Part shown: piece by piece, positions 15,739 to 18,565 of the stretch
How the letters are laid out: every line of letters begins with the position of its first letter
How positions within the stretch are numbered: the first letter of the stretch is position 1
Assembly: GCA_044370695.1 (NCBI GenBank)
Contig: JBILVB010000074.1
Span: 1-18,565 of the forward strand
DNA: 18,565 bases
Source of the DNA: JBEIFW01 sp044370695
Lineage (GTDB): Bacteria > Actinomycetota > Acidimicrobiia > Acidimicrobiales > Ilumatobacteraceae
Direction: 5' to 3'
Position numbers and translations under genes: made by a program
The notes under the pieces: generated by a model
The model's input: the letters and a program-made list of their open reading frames with translations, nothing else
Databases searched by the model: none
What the model was told of the DNA's origin: nothing

Positions 15739-17300
15739 CGGTTCCGCGCCTTCAGGATCGGCCTCTCGAGCAGATAGGCGTTCTCGGCGGGTAGCAGCGC
15801 CGTCACCGAGGCATTCACGAACTCGTCACCGGTGGCGTCCTTGCTCGGCGGCGGCACGCTCGACAGCCACACCCGCTCGGCGCCCAACTTGGACAGTGCT
15901 TCGAGGAAGGGGCTGACCGCTTCCTGGCGGCCGCGGAGGCGGACCTCGAGATTGAGGCGCAGGCCGCCGTCGGTCGGCTGTCCGATGCGGACCGCTTGGA
16001 GCTGACCCCCTGCCGGCAGGGTCTTGGTGAGCGCGTCCATCAGTTTCGGAAGATCGAGTTCCCGCTGGAGTGCTTGGCCGATCGTCGCGTCGGCCACTGC
16101 GCCGAGGCGCTGGAGGGCGAGCGCAGGGGCGTACGAGGCGATCTGCGTCTCGAGTTCGGCCTTGCGGTCCTCGGCCTCGCTGACTCGTCGGTCCGCTTGG
16201 AGGATCAACCCGAAGGAGGCGAGTACGAAGGCTGCGGCGGTGCCGGCGCCGACGATCAGCCGTTTGCGGGCACGTTCACGCTGCAGCCGCCGGCGGTTCC
16301 GTTCGACGATCTCGGGGTCGCGCAGGCCGAGCAGGGGCTGCTCGTCCTGGTCGACGAGCCCGGCGAGCAGCGCCGAGTAGCCGACCGGCCGTTCGATGCG
16401 CGACACCGTGTCGAGCGACGCAACGGTCGGGGTGACCGGCTTGAGGAACAGGGCCGCGTCCATGAGGGTGCCCGCCAGGTTCGGGAGCAGGAACCCGGGG
16501 CCGTGCGCATGGATGTCCGACGGGATCGTGAGGCCCTGCCGGGTCCAGAAATCGGTCGTCCGGGTGATCTGCACCCCGAGTTCGACCACGTAGGCGTGCA
16601 CGATGCCGACCGCCTCGAGGTCGTTCTGCGCCGCCCCACGTACGACGGAGGCGACGCGCTCGAACGCGCGGGCCGGATCCGGCCCCAGGCGTTCGTAGAC
16701 GCTGTTGAGGCCGCCGCACGACAGGTAGCGCACGGCCATCGGCTTGCCGTCGGCGATGAGCGCCAGATCGGCGCTGTCGTTGCGCAACCCGAGGAAGAGC
16801 CCGTTCTGGTCGTAGAGCAGCGAGGCCGGGACCAGCGATGCATCGCTCGAGTCGAACGCGTCCCACGCTTCGCGCAGCGGGCCGACGTCGACGACGGCGC
16901 TCACCCCGCGCACCATGCCGTCGCGGTCGTCGGTGATCCGGAAGGACCAGACGGAGTCGGGTCGAAGCAGACCCACCTCGTCGAGGGCGTCGGCCAACGC
17001 GGCGCCCCGGGCGTTCACCGGAACGTCGACGAACTCGAGCAACTCCGTGCGCGTCGCCGGATGGTGCCAGGCGACGGTGATCGGACCGCGCGGGTTCGTG
17101 GCGAGGAATTGCCGGACGGTTCGTCCGACGGTGTCCGATCGGAACACGGTGAAGGACACCACGACGTCGTCGACGACCTCGATCACCCGAAGCGTCGTGC
17201 CGTCGAGTTCGGCGCCGAAGCACCGACCGGTTCGGCGCCGCCCATCGGGCGGGTTCGTGAGGGCCACAGCCGGGCTCGGATGCGGGGGCGCCGACGTCAT
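15735..17300 (-). CDS. PilM-PilN fusion (GspL-like inner-membrane platform protein)
   Basis: A 521-residue protein combining two platform parts. Residues about 25-290 resemble the cytoplasmic actin-like PilM domain (FGAELDGTTLRVIEV, SLLYDQNGLFLGLR, SCGGLNSVYERLG). Then come a linker with an Arg-rich stretch (334-347), one membrane helix (about 347-368), a coiled coil (370-392) and a PilN-type ferredoxin-like domain (410-505, LMDALTKTLPAGGQLQAVRI, PFLEALSKLGAERVWL). The architecture equals GspL of type II secretion. The PilM phosphate motif, normally GxDxGxxxxK, reads GAELDGTTLR, so ATP binding is doubtful. No INLLP-type PilN tether motif is visible, as expected if the domains are fused. It is first in the operon, starting at ATG 17300. 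Confidence 0.8.
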   Translation of the reverse strand: MTSAPPHPSPAVALTNPPDGRRRTGRCFGAELDGTTLRVIEVVDDVVVSFTVFRSDTVGRTVRQFLATNPRGPITVAWHHPATRTELLEFVDVPVNARGAALADALDEVGLLRPDSVWSFRITDDRDGMVRGVSAVVDVGPLREAWDAFDSSDASLVPASLLYDQNGLFLGLRNDSADLALIADGKPMAVRYLSCGGLNSVYERLGPDPARAFERVASVVRGAAQNDLEAVGIVHAYVVELGVQITRTTDFWTRQGLTIPSDIHAHGPGFLLPNLAGTLMDAALFLKPVTPTVASLDTVSRIERPVGYSALLAGLVDQDEQPLLGLRDPEIVERNRRRLQRERARKRLIVGAGTAAAFVLASFGLILQADRRVSEAEDRKAELETQIASYAPALALQRLGAVADATIGQALQRELDLPKLMDALTKTLPAGGQLQAVRIGQPTDGGLRLNLEVRLRGRQEAVSPFLEALSKLGAERVWLSSVPPPSKDATGDEFVNASVTALLPAENAYLLERPILKARNR

Positions 17301-17338
17301 CGGTGGTCGGATCGGCCGACGCGCGGCGCAGTTGAGTC

Positions 17339-17348
17339 ACCGTACGGT
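17339..17348 (-). promoter_or_regulatory. palindrome with candidate -10 upstream of the pilus operon
   Basis: ACCGTACGGT is a perfect 10-bp palindrome containing a minus-strand TACGGT hexamer 38 bases before the ATG at 17300. It lies just past the glpX terminator, as a new transcription start would require. The 11-mer CGTACGGTGAC occurs both here (minus strand) and upstream of mrpA at 1000-1010. Confidence 0.3.
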
Positions 17349-17351
17349 CCG

Positions 17352-17377
17352 AAAAGCCGGATGGTTCGGTATCCGGC
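17352..17377 (-). terminator. rho-independent-type terminator of glpX
   Basis: On the minus strand GCCGGAT and ATCCGGC pair as a perfect 7-bp stem around an 8-base loop (ACCGAACC), followed directly by TTTT. It lies 18 bases after the glpX stop and before the pilus operon start, so the two units are probably transcribed separately. Confidence 0.7.
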
Positions 17378-17394
17378 AACTTTCGGAATTAGGT

Positions 17395-18378
17395 TCAGTA
17401 ATCGATCACCGAGATGTCCCGCAGTTTGTCGAGTCGGTGACGGGCGTTGATCGTTCGTACCGTTCCCGAGCGGGAGCGCATCACCAGGGACTGGGTGGTG
17501 GCGCCGTTCGTGTCGAAGCGCACCCCCCGCAGGAGTTCGCCGTCGGTGACCCCCGTGGCGGCGAAGAAGGCGTTGTCGCCCTGGACGAGGTCGTCGGTCG
17601 TCAGCACCCGATCGAGGTCGTAGCCCGCGGCCACTGCGGCTGCCTTCTCGCCGTCGTTCCGAGGCCACAGGCGCCCCTGGATCTCTCCGCCCATCGCCTT
17701 GAGCGCCGCTGCGGCCACGACCCCTTCCGGGGTGCCACCGATCCCGAACAGGATGTCGCAGCCCGCTTCGGGCCAGGCCGTCGCGATGGCCCCGAAGATG
17801 TCGCCGTCGCTGATCAGACGGATCCGGGCTCCGGTGGAGCGCACCTCGCCGATCAGGTCGGCGTGCCGGTCGCGGTCGAGGATCACGACGGTGAGATCGC
17901 GCACGCTCTCCCGCTTGGCTTTGGCCACCCAGCGCAGGTTCTGAGTCGCCGACGCAGTGATGTCGATCGAACCGGCGGCGTCGGGGCCGACCGCGATCTT
18001 CTCCATGTAGACGCAGGGTCCCGGATTGAACATCGCCCCGCGATCGGCGACCGCGATCACCGACAGCGCGTTGCCCCGACCGAGCGAGGTGAGCGTCGTG
18101 CCGTCGATCGGGTCGACGGCGACGTCGCAGACCGGGGGCGTCCCGTCACCGACCCGCTCGCCGTTGTAGAGCATCGGAGCCTCGTCCTTCTCCCCCTCCC
18201 CGATGACGACGATCCCGTCCATGGGCACCCCGGAAAGGATCGTGCGCATCGCTTCCACGGCGGCGCCGTCGGCGCCGTTCTTGTCCCCGCGGCCCATCCA
18301 ACGAGCCGCAGCCATGGCGGCGGCTTCGGTCGTGCGGACCAACTCCAGGGCGAGGTTTCGTTCGGGGGCCTGTGCCAT
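17395..18378 (-). CDS. glpX: class II fructose-1,6-bisphosphatase
   Basis: A 327-residue GlpX-type phosphatase that converts fructose-1,6-bisphosphate to fructose-6-phosphate in gluconeogenesis. The metal and substrate motifs are intact: WMGRGDKNGADGAAV (Asp32), VVIGEGEKDEAPML (Glu61), VDPIDGTT (Asp89, Asp92), DRDRHADLIGEVR, RLISDGDIFGAI and GIGGTPEGV. Length is typical of the family. In many actinobacteria, class II enzymes are the main FBPase. ATG 18378 is chosen over the GTG at 18387 because TACCGT lies seven bases upstream, putting the transcript start on this ATG, and because MAQAPERNLALELV matches the family start. The stop of the CoA-transferase gene is 14 bases upstream, so read-through from that gene is also possible. 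Confidence 0.95.
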   Translation of the reverse strand: MAQAPERNLALELVRTTEAAAMAAARWMGRGDKNGADGAAVEAMRTILSGVPMDGIVVIGEGEKDEAPMLYNGERVGDGTPPVCDVAVDPIDGTTLTSLGRGNALSVIAVADRGAMFNPGPCVYMEKIAVGPDAAGSIDITASATQNLRWVAKAKRESVRDLTVVILDRDRHADLIGEVRSTGARIRLISDGDIFGAIATAWPEAGCDILFGIGGTPEGVVAAAALKAMGGEIQGRLWPRNDGEKAAAVAAGYDLDRVLTTDDLVQGDNAFFAATGVTDGELLRGVRFDTNGATTQSLVMRSRSGTVRTINARHRLDKLRDISVIDY

Positions 18379-18385
18379 GGAGGGC

Positions 18386-18391
18386 ACGGTA
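18386..18391 (-). promoter_or_regulatory. candidate -10 hexamer, leaderless glpX start
   Basis: Minus-strand TACCGT starts two bases after the TGA of the upstream gene and is followed by gccctcc and the ATG. The seven-base gap fits transcription starting on the ATG; there is no Shine-Dalgarno. Confidence 0.45.
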
Positions 18392-18392
18392 C

Positions 18393-18565
18393 TCAGCGCA
18401 GGGTCCTCGATGCCGTGAGGGCGTGGATCTCCTCGGGTGAGTACCCCACCTCGGCCAGGACGTCCGGCCCGTCCGCCCCCGGGAGCGGCGCAGGATGGCG
18501 AAGCGCGCCCGCCGGGCTCCGGCCGAAACGGACGGGGTAGGGAATGTGGCGGTACGTGCCGGCGA
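18393..18565 (-). CDS. CaiB/BaiF family III CoA-transferase, C-terminal fragment (runs off the window)
   Basis: Reading the minus strand inward from the window edge, 56 codons stay open to a TGA at 18393-18395. The peptide includes HIPYPVRFGRSPAG, PAPLPGADGPDVLAEVGY and SPEEIHALTASRTLR. The pattern P-(V/I)-(R/K)-F-x-x-(S/T)-P, then a proline-rich turn, then D-x-L-x-E-(L/V)-G-Y-x-x-E-E-I is the standard C-terminus of family III CoA-transferases (CaiB/BaiF, for example formyl-CoA transferase and alpha-methylacyl-CoA racemase). The catalytic Asp lies outside the window, so activity and substrate cannot be judged. The gene lies 14 bases upstream of glpX in the same direction. The remaining sequence is off the window, not lost by mutation. 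Confidence 0.72.
   Translation of the reverse strand, partial: AGTYRHIPYPVRFGRSPAGALRHPAPLPGADGPDVLAEVGYSPEEIHALTASRTLR

Noticed and set aside
15996..17450. Plus-strand 484-codon open frame opposite the PilM-PilN gene.
   Set aside because: Antisense shadow without recognisable motifs; the minus strand has clear platform domains and coupled neighbours.
16915..18540. Plus-strand 541-codon open frame opposite glpX and the pilus operon head.
   Set aside because: It runs through the glpX terminator and antisense to glpX; no protein features.

Overview
This is a GC-rich, densely packed chromosomal segment of an actinobacterium. Coding-strand G/C third positions, very short intergenic gaps, frequent GTG starts, an MrpA-MrpB fusion, Nei2-type and Orn housekeeping genes, and an accessory type IV pilus cluster would fit Acidimicrobiia. 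That placement is inference; no rRNA or phylogenetic marker is present. I see no tRNA, rRNA, insertion sequence, prophage or CRISPR, and no gene-free stretch longer than about 130 bases.

Layout: (1) 46-891 (-), an EamA/DMT-type transporter. (2) 1023-6720 (+), a complete Mrp cation/proton antiporter operon, mrpA (with MrpB fused at its C-terminus)-C-D-E-F-G. Every junction is a 4-base ATGA or GTGA overlap, so the subunits are probably translationally coupled. (3) 6757-9523, a metallo-beta-lactamase-fold hydrolase (-), a divergent carotenoid-type GT2 glycosyltransferase (+), and oligoribonuclease (-), whose 3' end overlaps the glycosyltransferase by 15 bp. (4) 9602-11448, dUTPase (+), then (-) a carboxymuconolactone-decarboxylase-like gene followed one base later by a Nei2-type DNA glycosylase. 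(5) 11507-17300 (-), five tightly coupled genes for a type IV pilus-like machine, in order of transcription: a PilM-PilN fusion, PilO, two pseudopilins with prepilin-peptidase sites, and a 696-residue PilX-like surface protein. (6) 17395-18565 (-), the 3' end of a family III CoA-transferase gene followed by glpX, closed by a rho-independent-type terminator.

Two themes stand out. The pilus cluster has a GspL-like fusion of the inner-membrane platform, with a degraded PilM nucleotide site and no visible PilN tether motif, and ends in a large tip or adhesin candidate with an atypical prepilin signal. Second, several transcription-unit-leading genes (glpX, orn, the MBL hydrolase, probably the glycosyltransferase, perhaps dut and the CMD gene) carry a TANNNT-like -10 hexamer 6-8 bases before the start codon and no Shine-Dalgarno sequence, as expected for leaderless mRNAs. 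Some operon-internal genes (mrpC, mrpD, the PilX-like gene) carry clear Shine-Dalgarno sequences.

The Mrp complex would exchange Na+ (or K+) for protons across the membrane. Orn, Dut and Nei2 form a loose nucleotide and DNA maintenance neighbourhood. GlpX supplies gluconeogenic fructose-1,6-bisphosphatase.
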